Assembly (NCBI GenBank): GCA_963710165.1
Contig: CAVPYZ010000004.1
Span: 124,001-188,000 of the forward strand
Direction: 5' to 3'
DNA length: 64,000 nt
Source of the DNA: JACKIP01 sp963710165
Lineage (GTDB): Bacteria > Pseudomonadota > Alphaproteobacteria > Micavibrionales > Micavibrionaceae
Positions 28,231 through 37,842 of this stretch are shown here, piece after piece (position 1 is the first letter of the stretch; each line of letters starts with the position of its first letter). Below the pieces are notes generated by a model. That model was not told where the DNA came from, did not search any database, and worked only from the letters and a program-made list of their open reading frames with translations. The position numbers and the translations under genes were made by a program.

Positions 28231-29067
28231 CTAACTACGTGATGCGGCCGTGACTGTATTTTTCAGTAGACAGGCAATGGTCATGGGACCAACGCCGCCG
28301 GGAACGGGCGTGATGGCCTTCGCCTTGTTTTGAACTGCGTCAAAATCAACATCGCCTTTTAATTTATTATTCTCCTGACGATTAATACCGACATCAATTA
28401 CAATAGCGCCGTCTTTAACCCAGCTTTCCTTGACCATTTCCGTACGACCAACGGCGGCGACCAGAATATCAGCCGTGGCGCAGAGTTGTTCGAGGTTTTT
28501 TGTCTTGGAATGTGCCTGCGTGACTGTGCAATTTTCAGAAAGCAGTAATTGCCCCATGGGTTTGCCGAACAGCAGAGAGCGTCCGATAATCACAGCATTC
28601 AATCCTGTTAAATCATCTTGAACAGATTTGATAAGCATCAGGCTGCCTTGCGGTGTGCACGGAACAAAACCGTCCAGCCCCGCAACCAGATGACCGATAT
28701 TCATCGGGTGCAACCCATCAACATCCTTTTTCGGGTCAATGGAGCGGATACAGGTATTGGCATCAAGGTGATCGGGCAGGGGCAATTGCAACAAAATGCC
28801 ATGGACGGCGGAGTCATTATTCAGAAGGTCAATTTCCTTCATCAAATCATCTTGCGATGTGTCTGCGGGCAGGCGACGTTCAAAGCTGTTGATTCCAACC
28901 TTTTCACAGGCGCGAACTTTACTACCAACATACACTTCGGAAGCTGGATTATTTCCAACCAGAATAACGGCAAGACCCGGTTTGGTGTCCATTTCTGCCA
29001 CTTGTTCTTTAATTCTTTTTCTTAAACCCGCGGCAATGGCTTTGCCATCAATAATTTGTGCGCCCAT
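28231..29067 (-). CDS. folD: FolD, methylenetetrahydrofolate dehydrogenase/cyclohydrolase
   Basis: A 278-residue bifunctional enzyme interconverting 5,10-methylene-THF, methenyl-THF and 10-formyl-THF with NADP, in one-carbon metabolism. Visible signatures are YVGSKVRACEKVGI (with the catalytic Lys), the KDVDGLHPMNIG loop, the dinucleotide-binding VIGRSLLFGKP and the closing PGGVGPMTIACLL. The length is slightly short of 285 but complete. Only 36 bases separate it from the yggT-like gene upstream on the same strand, so they are probably cotranscribed. Confidence 0.97.
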   Translation of the reverse strand: MGAQIIDGKAIAAGLRKRIKEQVAEMDTKPGLAVILVGNNPASEVYVGSKVRACEKVGINSFERRLPADTSQDDLMKEIDLLNNDSAVHGILLQLPLPDHLDANTCIRSIDPKKDVDGLHPMNIGHLVAGLDGFVPCTPQGSLMLIKSVQDDLTGLNAVIIGRSLLFGKPMGQLLLSENCTVTQAHSKTKNLEQLCATADILVAAVGRTEMVKESWVKDGAIVIDVGINRQENNKLKGDVDFDAVQNKAKAITPVPGGVGPMTIACLLKNTVTAASRS

Positions 29068-29103
29068 CTTACACCCCTGTTCTTATCCCGTTTAATAATC
29101 CCG

Positions 29104-29394
29104 TTAATAATAGAGGGTGTAGAATAAATGTCGGATCATTATTTGCAAGACATAAATACCAAACAGAACAATCAGCGGCGCCAGATCAATGCCGGCAATG
29201 GGGGGAACGTATTTGCGAATGCGGGAATAGACAGGATGGGTCAGCTTATTCAAAAGTTTGATCAGGTTTTGTGCCTTGTCATTGCGGACGTTGATCACAT
29301 CAAACACAATCAGCCATCCTATTATAACCTCCAGAATAATGATGAAGCTATAGATTTGCAGGGCGAAAATAAGCAGGGACCCGATGAAAGCCAT
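29104..29394 (-). CDS. YggT family integral membrane protein
   Basis: A 96-residue protein with two hydrophobic segments (about 7-30 and 64-90). Between them is the conserved family linker, with the pattern LTHPVYSRIRKYVPPIAGIDLAP, here read as residues near 51-72. The length and the PxxG-D-xxP motif identify YggT/Ycf19-like proteins. Their role is poorly defined, with links to membrane organisation and osmotic or cell-shape phenotypes in other bacteria. It diverges from the HExxH protein gene with a 73-base gap that should hold both promoters. Confidence 0.88.
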   Translation of the reverse strand: MAFIGSLLIFALQIYSFIIILEVIIGWLIVFDVINVRNDKAQNLIKLLNKLTHPVYSRIRKYVPPIAGIDLAPLIVLFGIYVLQIMIRHLFYTLYY

Positions 29395-29467
29395 AATAAT
29401 TTTTCCAATTTTTACGTTTCTTTTCTGTTTTGTTTATACAATGATATAAAGAAAATGGAAAGCATAC

Positions 29468-30136
29468 ATGGTTCTTGAAGCACTTCTGATTCCCTATACT
29501 GCAGGTATTTTAACTTTGGCGGCCGATCCGGTGAAATGTAATTTACCTGATGCGCCGCAAATTTTTGTGAAACCGCGTGCTTTACCCACAAAGTACAATC
29601 ATCAAAAAAGCATCGAGGTATTGAGCAGCCGACAGGCGGACACCATCTCCCCTTATCCAAAGCATGCCACCACGCAGACAGGGGGAATCACGGCGAGTAA
29701 GATTGAGCTGAAAACCAGTCTACAATTTGAACATCAAAGCTGGAAGCATCTGGGCGTGGGGTGTGTCTATTTTGATCGCATAGATGTGACTGTCCAGCTT
29801 GACCCGACCATCTATGTTGCCAAGGATTTTAAAAAAAGAACCTGTAAATACCGTGAAGTTTTAAAACATGAAAAACAGCATGTGCGGGTGGATAAAGAAG
29901 TTTTGAACAAATACGCCCGTAAAATCGGCGAAGCATTGAGGCTGTCCATCAATAATGCACCCGGGCGGGGGCCCTATCCGCTTGAACGGCTGGAGAGTAT
30001 TCAGGTGAGTATGCAGGAATATGTGGCGAGCGTAATTAAAACGCAACAAAGCCTGATGGAAGAAGAACGTTTTAGACGCCAGCAAAATGTTGATACATTC
30101 GAAGAGTATGAGCGTATTCGTCTGGCATGTGAGTAA
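29468..30136 (+). CDS. HExxH-containing protein of unknown family
   Basis: Not assigned with confidence. The 222-residue product begins with a short hydrophobic stretch (about 5-18) that could export or tether it. Residues 134-138 read HEKQH, a zinc-protease HExxH motif inside a helix (YREVLKHEKQHVRVDKEVL region). This arrangement recalls DUF922-type putative secreted metallopeptidases. Four cysteines (24, 99, 126 and one near the C-terminus) may form disulfides, which fits a periplasmic site. The C-terminal third is a charged helix rich in Glu, Arg and Gln. It stands alone between yggT and acnA. Peptidase activity is an inference from one motif. Confidence 0.7.
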   Translation: MVLEALLIPYTAGILTLAADPVKCNLPDAPQIFVKPRALPTKYNHQKSIEVLSSRQADTISPYPKHATTQTGGITASKIELKTSLQFEHQSWKHLGVGCVYFDRIDVTVQLDPTIYVAKDFKKRTCKYREVLKHEKQHVRVDKEVLNKYARKIGEALRLSINNAPGRGPYPLERLESIQVSMQEYVASVIKTQQSLMEEERFRRQQNVDTFEEYERIRLACE

Positions 30137-30179
30137 TCTTAAAAATAAATCTTTATAAATGATGTTTCTCTAATAAGAA

Positions 30180-30205
30180 ACCGCCACTCATTTCTGAGTA
30201 GCGGT
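30180..30205 (+). terminator. Hairpin downstream of the HExxH gene
   Basis: ACCGC-C-ACTCA pairs with TGAGT-A-GCGGT, giving ten base pairs with one C/A mismatch around a TTTC loop, 44 bases after the stop codon. No good T-run follows on the plus strand, so termination is plausible but unproven. The rest of the 274-base gap before acnA shows no other structure I can name. Confidence 0.4.
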
Positions 30206-30410
30206 CAATGAAGAGGAGAACAAAACTTTAATCTATAATCAGTATCTCAAAAAAATATGGCTGAAATAGGGCGGAATGTTCCAGTTTGTCATTTTAACAA
30301 AATAAGAACTATTTCAGCCCTTTCTTCTGCCTTTACTTTGCATTAAACTCTAAGTGCTAGATTGATATTCCATTCACTCGCACCACTTTATTTTAAAAGG
30401 ATTTTCACCA

Positions 30411-33173
30411 ATGACACAAACCGGACATGACACACTGAATGTAAGAAAAACGCTGAATGTTGGCGGGAAAAGCTATGACTATTTTTCATTGCCAGAGGCG
30501 TCAAAGCAGTTGGGTGATATTGAAACATTACCCTTTACATTAAAGATATTGCTCGAAAATCTGCTACGTTTCGAAGACGGGCGCAGTGTAACGACAGATG
30601 ATGTACAGGCGGTTGTGGACTGGCAAAAAAATAAAAAGTCGGATCGTGAAATTGCATACCGTCCAGCGCGGGTGCTGTTACAGGATTTCACAGGTGTTCC
30701 CGCGGTGGTCGATTTGGCAGCAATGCGTGAGGCGATTTTACAATTGGGCGGTGATGCGGAAAAGATTAATCCACTTTCAGCTGTCGATCTGGTGATTGAC
30801 CATTCGGTGATGGTGGATGAATTCGGAACACCGCAAGCCTTTAAGACAAACGTAGAGCGCGAGTTTGAACGGAATAAAGAGCGTTATGAATTTCTAAGAT
30901 GGGGACAGGACGCCTTTAAAAACTTTCGTGTTGTGCCCCCCGGAACAGGTATTTGCCACCAAGTAAATCTGGAATATCTGGGAAAAACAGTTTGGAATGA
31001 AGAAGACCAGAACGGCAAAAATGTGGCGTATCCTGATACGTTGGTTGGGACAGATTCGCATACCACTATGATTAACGGCTTGGCTGTTCTTGGTTGGGGT
31101 GTTGGCGGGATTGAGGCCGAAGCGGCGATGTTGGGTCAGCCGATTTCCATGCTTATTCCCGAAGTTGTCGGCTTTAAACTGACAGGCGCAATGAAGGAAG
31201 GTGCAACAGCGACCGATCTTGTTTTGACTGTCACACAAATGCTGCGTGCAAAAGGTGTGGTTGGTAAGTTTGTTGAATTCTATGGCCCTGGTTTGGATAA
31301 TATGTCTCTCGCGGACCGTGCCACGATATCGAATATGGCACCGGAATACGGCGCAACATGCGGGTTCTTCCCTGTTGATAAAGAAACGCTGCGTTATTTG
31401 GAATTTACAGGCCGTGAAAAAGAGACGGTTGATCTTGTCGAAGCATATGCCAAAGAACAAGGCATGTGGCGTGATGCAAACTCCGTTGATCCTGAATTTA
31501 CAGACACAATGGAATTGGACATGGCAAGTGTTGAGCCGTCGATTGCGGGACCAAAACGTCCGCAGGATAAAATCCTTCTTTCCAAAGCAGCGGAAGAATT
31601 TCATATTTTGATGGGTGATACCTTGGAACTTCAGCCTATAGGTGAAGAAGGCAAATTATTAAGTGAAGGCGGTCAAATGCCCGCGCATAAATTGCAAGAA
31701 ATTCGCGAAGTTATTGATGGTAAATCAGCCAAAGTCAAAGATGCGGATTATGAACTGAATCACGGTGATGTTGTCATTGCGGCGATTACGTCTTGTACCA
31801 ATACATCTAATCCATCTGTGATGGTGGCGGCTGGTTTACTCGCACGTAACGCTTTGGCAAAAGGGTTGAAGACAAAGCCGTGGGTGAAGACATCACTTGC
31901 ACCTGGATCGCAAGTTGTGACCGATTATCTGGAAAAAGCGAATTTACAGGATGATCTGGACGCGCTTGGTTTTGATCTGGTCGGGTATGGTTGCACAACC
32001 TGTATCGGTAATTCCGGCCCGCTCCCCGATCCGATCCGTGAAGCGATTGAGGCAGATGATCTGACCGTTTGTGGTGTTTTGTCTGGAAATAGGAATTTTG
32101 AGGGGCGGATTTCCCCGCATGTTCCCGCTAATTACCTCGCATCACCGCCATTGGTCGTGGCATATGCTTTGGCAGGGTCATTGAAAGTCGATCTTTATAA
32201 TGATCCGATTGGTCAGGATCAGGACGGCAATGACGTCTTTATGAAAGATATCTGGCCCAGCAATGCGGAAATCAAAAAAACGGTCGAGGCGTGCCTGACT
32301 CCGCAAATGTTCCGTGATCGCTATAGCGATGTCTTTAAAGGCACGAAAGAATGGCAAGAAATTGCAGGTAACAAATCCGGCAAAACCTATAGCTGGGTAG
32401 ATAGTTCGACCTATGTTAAAAACCCGCCGTTTTTTGAGGGCATGAAACAAGAGCCTAAAAATTTAAATGATATTAAAGGCGCGAATTGTTTGGCATTATT
32501 AGGGGATTCTGTGACGACAGATCATATTTCCCCCGCCGGTGCGATCAAATCGGACAGCCCCGCCGGTGAATATTTGAAAAGCAATGACATATCTGCGCGT
32601 GATTTTAATTCCTATGGCTCACGCCGCGGAAATCATGAAGTGATGATGCGCGGAACATTTGCCAATATCCGTATTAAAAATGAAATGCTGGAAAATATCG
32701 AAGGCGGCTATACCAAACATATCCCAAGTGGTCAGCAGATGAGTATTTATGACGCCGCGATGAAATATATCGATGATGGCCAGCAACTGGTTGTGATTGC
32801 AGGTAAGGAATATGGCACAGGATCATCGCGTGACTGGGCGGCGAAAGGAACACGCCTTTTGGGTGTTGAAGCTGTTGTCGCAGAAAGTTTTGAGCGTATT
32901 CATAGATCAAATCTGATCGGTATGGGTGTGTTGCCACTGCAATTCAAAGACGGCGTAACGCGCCAAACTTTGAAGCTGGACGGATCTGAAACATTTGATA
33001 TTTCCGGCGTGTCTGACCTGACACCGCGCGGAACATTAAAAATGACAGTCACGTACAAAGACGGCTCAAGCGAAGTGGTTGATCTTTTAACCAGAATTGA
33101 TACAGAAGACGAGCTGGATTATTATCGTAACGGCGGTATTCTGCATTATGTGTTGAGACGTTTGGCGGCTTAA
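30411..33173 (+). CDS. acnA: AcnA, aconitate hydratase
   Basis: A 920-residue aconitase of the AcnA/IRP type, isomerising citrate and isocitrate in the TCA cycle. The three cluster-ligand cysteines are present: one in the SCTNTSNPSVM motif and two in YGCTTCIGNSG. The substrate-binding HxDSHTTMINGL-like segment (TLVGTDSHTTMINGL), the swivelling C-terminal domain with GEYLKSNDI and the GKEYGTGSSRDWAAKG motif are also intact. Length is normal (about 890-920). AAAAGGA precedes the ATG at a suitable distance. It stands alone with its own 274-base upstream gap. Confidence 0.97.
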   Translation: MTQTGHDTLNVRKTLNVGGKSYDYFSLPEASKQLGDIETLPFTLKILLENLLRFEDGRSVTTDDVQAVVDWQKNKKSDREIAYRPARVLLQDFTGVPAVVDLAAMREAILQLGGDAEKINPLSAVDLVIDHSVMVDEFGTPQAFKTNVEREFERNKERYEFLRWGQDAFKNFRVVPPGTGICHQVNLEYLGKTVWNEEDQNGKNVAYPDTLVGTDSHTTMINGLAVLGWGVGGIEAEAAMLGQPISMLIPEVVGFKLTGAMKEGATATDLVLTVTQMLRAKGVVGKFVEFYGPGLDNMSLADRATISNMAPEYGATCGFFPVDKETLRYLEFTGREKETVDLVEAYAKEQGMWRDANSVDPEFTDTMELDMASVEPSIAGPKRPQDKILLSKAAEEFHILMGDTLELQPIGEEGKLLSEGGQMPAHKLQEIREVIDGKSAKVKDADYELNHGDVVIAAITSCTNTSNPSVMVAAGLLARNALAKGLKTKPWVKTSLAPGSQVVTDYLEKANLQDDLDALGFDLVGYGCTTCIGNSGPLPDPIREAIEADDLTVCGVLSGNRNFEGRISPHVPANYLASPPLVVAYALAGSLKVDLYNDPIGQDQDGNDVFMKDIWPSNAEIKKTVEACLTPQMFRDRYSDVFKGTKEWQEIAGNKSGKTYSWVDSSTYVKNPPFFEGMKQEPKNLNDIKGANCLALLGDSVTTDHISPAGAIKSDSPAGEYLKSNDISARDFNSYGSRRGNHEVMMRGTFANIRIKNEMLENIEGGYTKHIPSGQQMSIYDAAMKYIDDGQQLVVIAGKEYGTGSSRDWAAKGTRLLGVEAVVAESFERIHRSNLIGMGVLPLQFKDGVTRQTLKLDGSETFDISGVSDLTPRGTLKMTVTYKDGSSEVVDLLTRIDTEDELDYYRNGGILHYVLRRLAA

Positions 33174-33189
33174 GTAAGTCTTCTATTTA

Positions 33190-34782
33190 TTATTCACCGG
33201 GAACAGGTTGCGGCGGCGTCACCTGTTCTTCTTGGTCATTTGCGGCTGGTTGCGGCTGTTCTAGCAAGCTACGTATATCTTTCAACTGACGTCTGACATT
33301 TGATTGCGAGTGGAGGACATCCTCCGCATTTTCCTGATAACGCGTACTTTGGCGAATAAGTCCGTGACCAATGCTGAGCATAGGGGGAATGTTCATAAAT
33401 GCGTTGGTGTAGGAAAGCGCGCTATTTGCAAATAAACCGATGGTAGCAGCCGCAGTCGCATTTGTATCCTGTCCGGCATTATAAAGCGCGAGCGAGCCAA
33501 AAACGCCGTTAATCGCCATAAAAGAATTGGCATAAACGAAGCCTTTTGCTGTTTCAAATTGTTGTCTTACATTACGACGAATATCGCGAATACGTTCACC
33601 TTGTACTTTTCTTTCGTCAAAATAGGACGGCGTGTAGCTGTCCGACAGGGCGGGAACCGTAATTTCATCAGCGCGTTTTTTGCCATTATCCTGATCATCC
33701 AAATGCGTTGTATAGGCGACGCATACCGAAAACTCTCGGCGATCCATGGTTTGTTCTTCCCATGTTTTCCCTGCTTTTATTTTTCTGAAATATTTGCGGT
33801 GTTTCCAAAGCTTCAAACTTGTTTCAAGCCCTTGAGCCGTTGTTTCAATCGTTTGAACGAAGTTACTTTTTCCCAGTGCTTTGCCAGCGGCGTTAAAATC
33901 ATCTTGAAGGCATCTCTTGACGCGCTTTATGTGCGCTAATACACCATTTTCAGGCCAACTTAAAAGGGTCGTGGCGGCCGTACCAGCCAAAACTTTCTTT
34001 GAAGCTGTAATGATGGATGGATTTAGACTTTGTGCGGCTTGCGCTGTACCTTTGGTTAGATTGTGCCCAACCTTCTTGGCAAGTTTGACAGGTGTTTTGA
34101 GGGTTGTGCCGTATATACCTTGCTCAATATCTTCTGCTCTTATTCTTTCTTTGGCTGTTTCTATCGCCTCAATATAAGCGGGTTTAATGGGCAAAATATT
34201 CACGCTGGGACGGTAATATTCGATTTTGTTTTTCCAGTTTTCAACCGAGGTATCGGGGCGTATATCAAAATCCATGATAAAACGTGAAAGCAATTCTGCG
34301 GCGTCAATGCCGTTATCTTCTATCGCAACATCTTCAATAGCTCTGGCGGTTACAAATTCTTCATAGGCGAATTCTTTTTCCTGTTCCGTTGCTTCCCATG
34401 TTTTTTTTGCCAGAAATAACAATCCGACTGATAGGGCGGCGAGGCTGGTTTGGGGTAGGGAGGGAAAAGAATCCGAGAGTGTTAAAAACGGATTTTCATT
34501 TTCGACTGTCAGAACATCTCGCCCAAATTGAACGGAGGCCAGAGCAAGATCGTCAAATGTTGTATATAATACGCCAATAGCTTGCACTGCGGCGACAAGA
34601 TCGAGAACCCTTTCCACGTCGAAAGCCGCGTTTGATTCCTCATAAGCACAACGTTTCAAACGTACACTTAACCTTAGGAAATGTTCCGGAGATTCTTTTA
34701 AAAAGCGTTTTCCAGCATCCTGAGACTTATATCCGCCGATTGCCTCATCTACTGAAATTGCACCATCACCCGCTGGTGTCAT
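33190..34782 (-). CDS. Large orphan protein, 530 residues
   Basis: Not recognised. No signal peptide. The sequence is mostly helical, with two alanine-rich hydrophobic stretches (about 112-122 and 425-460) that could be membrane-active but are weak as membrane helices. It also has a lysine-rich centre (KHRKYFRKIKAGKTW) and a proline/glutamine-rich acidic tail (about 505-530). No catalytic signature is seen. It ends 17 bases from the acnA stop, convergent to it, and diverges from an M48 protease gene across an AT-rich 170-base gap. The modular look with a hydrophobic pair and Pro-rich tail could suit an effector or envelope-interacting protein, but this is speculation. Confidence 0.65.
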   Translation of the reverse strand: MTPAGDGAISVDEAIGGYKSQDAGKRFLKESPEHFLRLSVRLKRCAYEESNAAFDVERVLDLVAAVQAIGVLYTTFDDLALASVQFGRDVLTVENENPFLTLSDSFPSLPQTSLAALSVGLLFLAKKTWEATEQEKEFAYEEFVTARAIEDVAIEDNGIDAAELLSRFIMDFDIRPDTSVENWKNKIEYYRPSVNILPIKPAYIEAIETAKERIRAEDIEQGIYGTTLKTPVKLAKKVGHNLTKGTAQAAQSLNPSIITASKKVLAGTAATTLLSWPENGVLAHIKRVKRCLQDDFNAAGKALGKSNFVQTIETTAQGLETSLKLWKHRKYFRKIKAGKTWEEQTMDRREFSVCVAYTTHLDDQDNGKKRADEITVPALSDSYTPSYFDERKVQGERIRDIRRNVRQQFETAKGFVYANSFMAINGVFGSLALYNAGQDTNATAAATIGLFANSALSYTNAFMNIPPMLSIGHGLIRQSTRYQENAEDVLHSQSNVRRQLKDIRSLLEQPQPAANDQEEQVTPPQPVPGE

Positions 34783-34951
34783 ATTATTATCCTCTATTAC
34801 ATATTTGTTTTATATATGATAGGTATGCATAAAATGCAAATCATATTTATATTTTAATGGCTTTTTCTTATCAAAAACATCAGTTTTGAAAGATATCGCT
34901 TTTTTGATGATTATCTCTATATAATAATGACAATATAAAAAAAGATTTTTG

Positions 34952-36295
34952 ATGCGCTATATCCATTTTACTTTTATGCTGCTTTTGTGTCTGTCTGTTT
35001 CCTATACAGTGCGTGCACAAACGATCATTCGTGATACTGAAATCGAAACCACGCTCCGCACGTGGGCAACCCCCATTTTCAATGCGGCGGGGTTGGTGCC
35101 CGATAATGTAAATATTATTTTGATCAGGGATAATAGCCTGAACGCGTTTGTTGCGGGGGGCGCCAATATTTTTATCTATACAGGTTTGTTGGAAACGGCA
35201 GAAAATCCGAGTGAGATTATCGGTGTTATCGCACATGAAACAGGGCATATCAGCGGCGGACATCTGGTTCGCTTACGTAGCTCCGTCGAGCAAGCATCTT
35301 ATGAAACGATTATAGGCACAATTTTAGGAATTGGCGCGGCCGTTTTAACGGGCGAAGGCGCGGCGGCGGGTGCGATTATCAGTGGTACGCAAAATGTTGC
35401 AACATCGCGGTTTTTATCAAATTCACGTTTAAATGAATCCAGCGCGGATCAGGCGGGCGTAAAGTATATGAACAGGGCAGGGTTTAACCCCAGTGGTTCC
35501 GTCAGTTTTTTGGAGAAGCTGGAAGGACAAGATCTTTTACCGCAAAGCCAGCAAGTCGAATATGTGCGCACCCATCCGCTGACCGGAAATCGTATATCCG
35601 CGCTGAAAACCAAAGTCGAAGAATCGCCCTATAAAAATAAAGAGTTTCCCGCCGCGTGGAATGAGGAATTTGCGCGTATGAAAGCCAAGTTAAAGGGTTT
35701 TATCTCTCCCGAGCAAGTGCAATGGCAATATAATACGAATGATACCTCTATCGCGGCGATGTATGCGCGCACGATTGCGGCGTATCGCACAAATAATATA
35801 GATGAAGCATTGAATTTGAATGATCAATTGATCGCCAAAGAGCCGCAGAACCCCTATTTTCTAGAATTGAAAGGACAAATGTTGGTTGATTTTAGTCGTG
35901 TTGATGAAGCGCTGCCCTATTATAAGCAGGCCGTTGCGCTACGTCCCGACGCGCCATTGATCAGAACGGCTTATGCCCATGCCTTGGTAGAGAGTAGTAA
36001 TAGAGACGGACAATCAACAAAGCTGTCGCAAGCGCTGGAGCAGTTGAATATTGCCCTGCGCAGTGAAAAGAAATCACCGCGTATTTATCGTCTGTTAGCA
36101 ACGGCGCATGGACGTCTGGGGGACGAGGTTCAGGCACGCCTTAATCTGGCAGAGGAAGCGGTGTTACAGAGAAGATTGCCCGACGCAAAACGGCTGGCTA
36201 AATTCGTGAGAGATAACAGCGCGGCAGGTAGTCGGGAAGCCTTGCGCGCTAGCGATATAGCCAGATATGTGCAAGAAAATGAAAAAGACAGCTAA
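34952..36295 (+). CDS. M48-family metalloprotease with TPR repeats, BepA-like
   Basis: A 447-residue exported zinc protease. The ATG at 34952 gives a signal peptide cleaved after VRA. The catalytic HETGH is at residues 95-99 and the third ligand region ESSADQAG follows. A linker and C-terminal TPR helices (about 265-420) complete the BepA/YfgC architecture. Such proteins degrade stalled outer-membrane barrel proteins and help LptD maturation in the periplasm. A TTG directly before the ATG is in frame but unlikely to be the start. It lies upstream of two DsbA-like genes, which would fit an envelope protein-quality role for the cluster. Confidence 0.9.
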   Translation: MRYIHFTFMLLLCLSVSYTVRAQTIIRDTEIETTLRTWATPIFNAAGLVPDNVNIILIRDNSLNAFVAGGANIFIYTGLLETAENPSEIIGVIAHETGHISGGHLVRLRSSVEQASYETIIGTILGIGAAVLTGEGAAAGAIISGTQNVATSRFLSNSRLNESSADQAGVKYMNRAGFNPSGSVSFLEKLEGQDLLPQSQQVEYVRTHPLTGNRISALKTKVEESPYKNKEFPAAWNEEFARMKAKLKGFISPEQVQWQYNTNDTSIAAMYARTIAAYRTNNIDEALNLNDQLIAKEPQNPYFLELKGQMLVDFSRVDEALPYYKQAVALRPDAPLIRTAYAHALVESSNRDGQSTKLSQALEQLNIALRSEKKSPRIYRLLATAHGRLGDEVQARLNLAEEAVLQRRLPDAKRLAKFVRDNSAAGSREALRASDIARYVQENEKDS

Positions 36296-36385
36296 AAGAT
36301 AGGTTTTCAGGCATAAAGAAGTTTGCGCTTTTGCGTCATGTTACCTATATTATTTATTATCTAATCTAAACAGGAGTTATTATCA

Positions 36386-37171
36386 GTGATCCGTTCCCTT
36401 CCTTTCTTTGCCGTATTGGCAACACTTATGCTTTTTGCAGGTATGACTACCGCGCAAGACACCCCCGCCGCGCTTAGCAAAGCAGATATTCAAAATATTG
36501 TTAAAGAGTATATTGCAGAAAATCCGCAGGAAATTATTGAAGCGCTTCAAAATTTTGAAGTCAGCCAGCGTGAGCAGGAAGAACAAGAAGCGAGTGCCAG
36601 ACTTGAAAATCATCAAGAATTTCTAAAAACAGGTGATTTACCGCGTGTTGGTAACCCGGACGGCGATATTAAAATTGTCGAATTTTTTGACTATAATTGC
36701 GGATATTGTAAGCAGGCTTTTAATGATCTGCAGATTTTATTGCAAGATGATAAAAACGTTGAAGTGACCTTTGTAGAAATGCCGATTTTGGGCGAAGCGT
36801 CTCTTGAAGCGGCGAAATGGTCCATGGCGGCAGAGCCACAGGATAAATACTTTAATTACCACGGCGCCATTATGAATTTCAGCGGGCCAAAAACTGAAGC
36901 GAATATGAGAACGCTGGCACAATCTTCCGGTTTGGATGTTGAGGCATTGGTTACAAAAGCAAAAGACCCGAGCATTCTGGACGCGATCGAAAAAAATGTG
37001 CAGGTTGCACGTGATATCGGTATTCGCGGAACGCCCGGTTTTGTGATTAATGGTGAAATTTACCGTGGGTATTTGGGCTATGAAGGTTTGAAAGCAGTCA
37101 TTGACGAGATCCGTATGTCAGATGCCGAAGAGACAACAGGTGAGACAGCGGAAGAGGCACCAGCTAGCTAA
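36386..37171 (+). CDS. DsbA-family thiol oxidoreductase, exported
   Basis: A 261-residue thioredoxin-fold protein. The start is GTG at 36386, with AGGAG ten bases upstream. A signal peptide (cleavage near TTA-Q) leads to a helical, glutamate-rich N-terminal region (about 30-80) resembling the oligomerising arm of ScsC/Com1-like proteins. The thioredoxin domain has the active site C105-G-Y-C108 and the cis-proline loop RGTPGF. It likely handles disulfides in the periplasm. An acidic tail (EETTGETAEEAP) ends the protein. It is coupled by a one-base overlap to a second thioredoxin-fold gene. Confidence 0.9.
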   Translation: MIRSLPFFAVLATLMLFAGMTTAQDTPAALSKADIQNIVKEYIAENPQEIIEALQNFEVSQREQEEQEASARLENHQEFLKTGDLPRVGNPDGDIKIVEFFDYNCGYCKQAFNDLQILLQDDKNVEVTFVEMPILGEASLEAAKWSMAAEPQDKYFNYHGAIMNFSGPKTEANMRTLAQSSGLDVEALVTKAKDPSILDAIEKNVQVARDIGIRGTPGFVINGEIYRGYLGYEGLKAVIDEIRMSDAEETTGETAEEAPAS

Positions 37172-37824
37172 TGATTGATTTCAAGAAAATCAGTTTTTCG
37201 AAAATTGTAACGCCGTTTAATGTTGTCATTCTCGGCATTGCTATCGTCATGCTTTATGCGGGGTATACTGTTCTGCAAAATCGCTCGACCATCAGCAAGA
37301 TCAAAGATGTTGCCCCCGGTCACGCGGTGAAAGTAGCAGAAGCGCCCGCAAATTTAAAAGTAACGCTTTTTTACGATTATCAATGTCCCTTTTGTGCGCA
37401 AATTGACCCGATCGTAAGAGACGCAGCAGAGCAAGACGGCGAGGTTGAGCTGTTATTCAAATTCCTGCCTTATTTCGGGGAGCGTTCGGAACAGATGGCG
37501 CTTATGGCATATGCCGCAGGACAACAGGACAAGTTTCTGGATGTGCATGATTATTTTATTCGCGGCGGAAACCGGAATTATGACGAGGCGGAAATCAAAA
37601 TCATGACAGATCAACTGGGTCTGGACGCGGATAGGTTTGCGCAAGATATGCAAAGCACGGCTGCAAAGCGTAAGATAGAAGATAATAAAAATCTGGCTTT
37701 CCGTTTAAATGTGCTTTCAACGCCGACGCTTTATGTTGGTGATCAGTTCTACATCCCCGAGGGGTCGATGCCAGATGCGGCGGAGTTACAACAGCTGTTT
37801 AATGATGCACGTCAAGGATCATAG
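37171..37824 (+). CDS. DsbA-family thioredoxin-fold protein, membrane-anchored
   Basis: A 217-residue protein with one N-terminal helix (about 15-33) that should tether it to the inner membrane. The thioredoxin domain faces the periplasm, with active site C72-P-F-C75 and cis-proline loop LSTPTLY. The CPFC dipeptide differs from the CGYC of the preceding protein, implying a different redox potential. The two may form an oxidase/isomerase-like or donor/acceptor pair, which is inferred from their coupling and localisation. Followed 18 bases later by purQ on the same strand, perhaps cotranscribed by read-through. Confidence 0.87.
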   Translation: MIDFKKISFSKIVTPFNVVILGIAIVMLYAGYTVLQNRSTISKIKDVAPGHAVKVAEAPANLKVTLFYDYQCPFCAQIDPIVRDAAEQDGEVELLFKFLPYFGERSEQMALMAYAAGQQDKFLDVHDYFIRGGNRNYDEAEIKIMTDQLGLDADRFAQDMQSTAAKRKIEDNKNLAFRLNVLSTPTLYVGDQFYIPEGSMPDAAELQQLFNDARQGS

Positions 37825-37842
37825 GAATAATAGAGACACGTT

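Noticed and set aside
30894..31604. Minus-strand open frame inside acnA
   Set aside because: Cys/Phe/His-rich composition without domain; antisense to a conserved enzyme gene.
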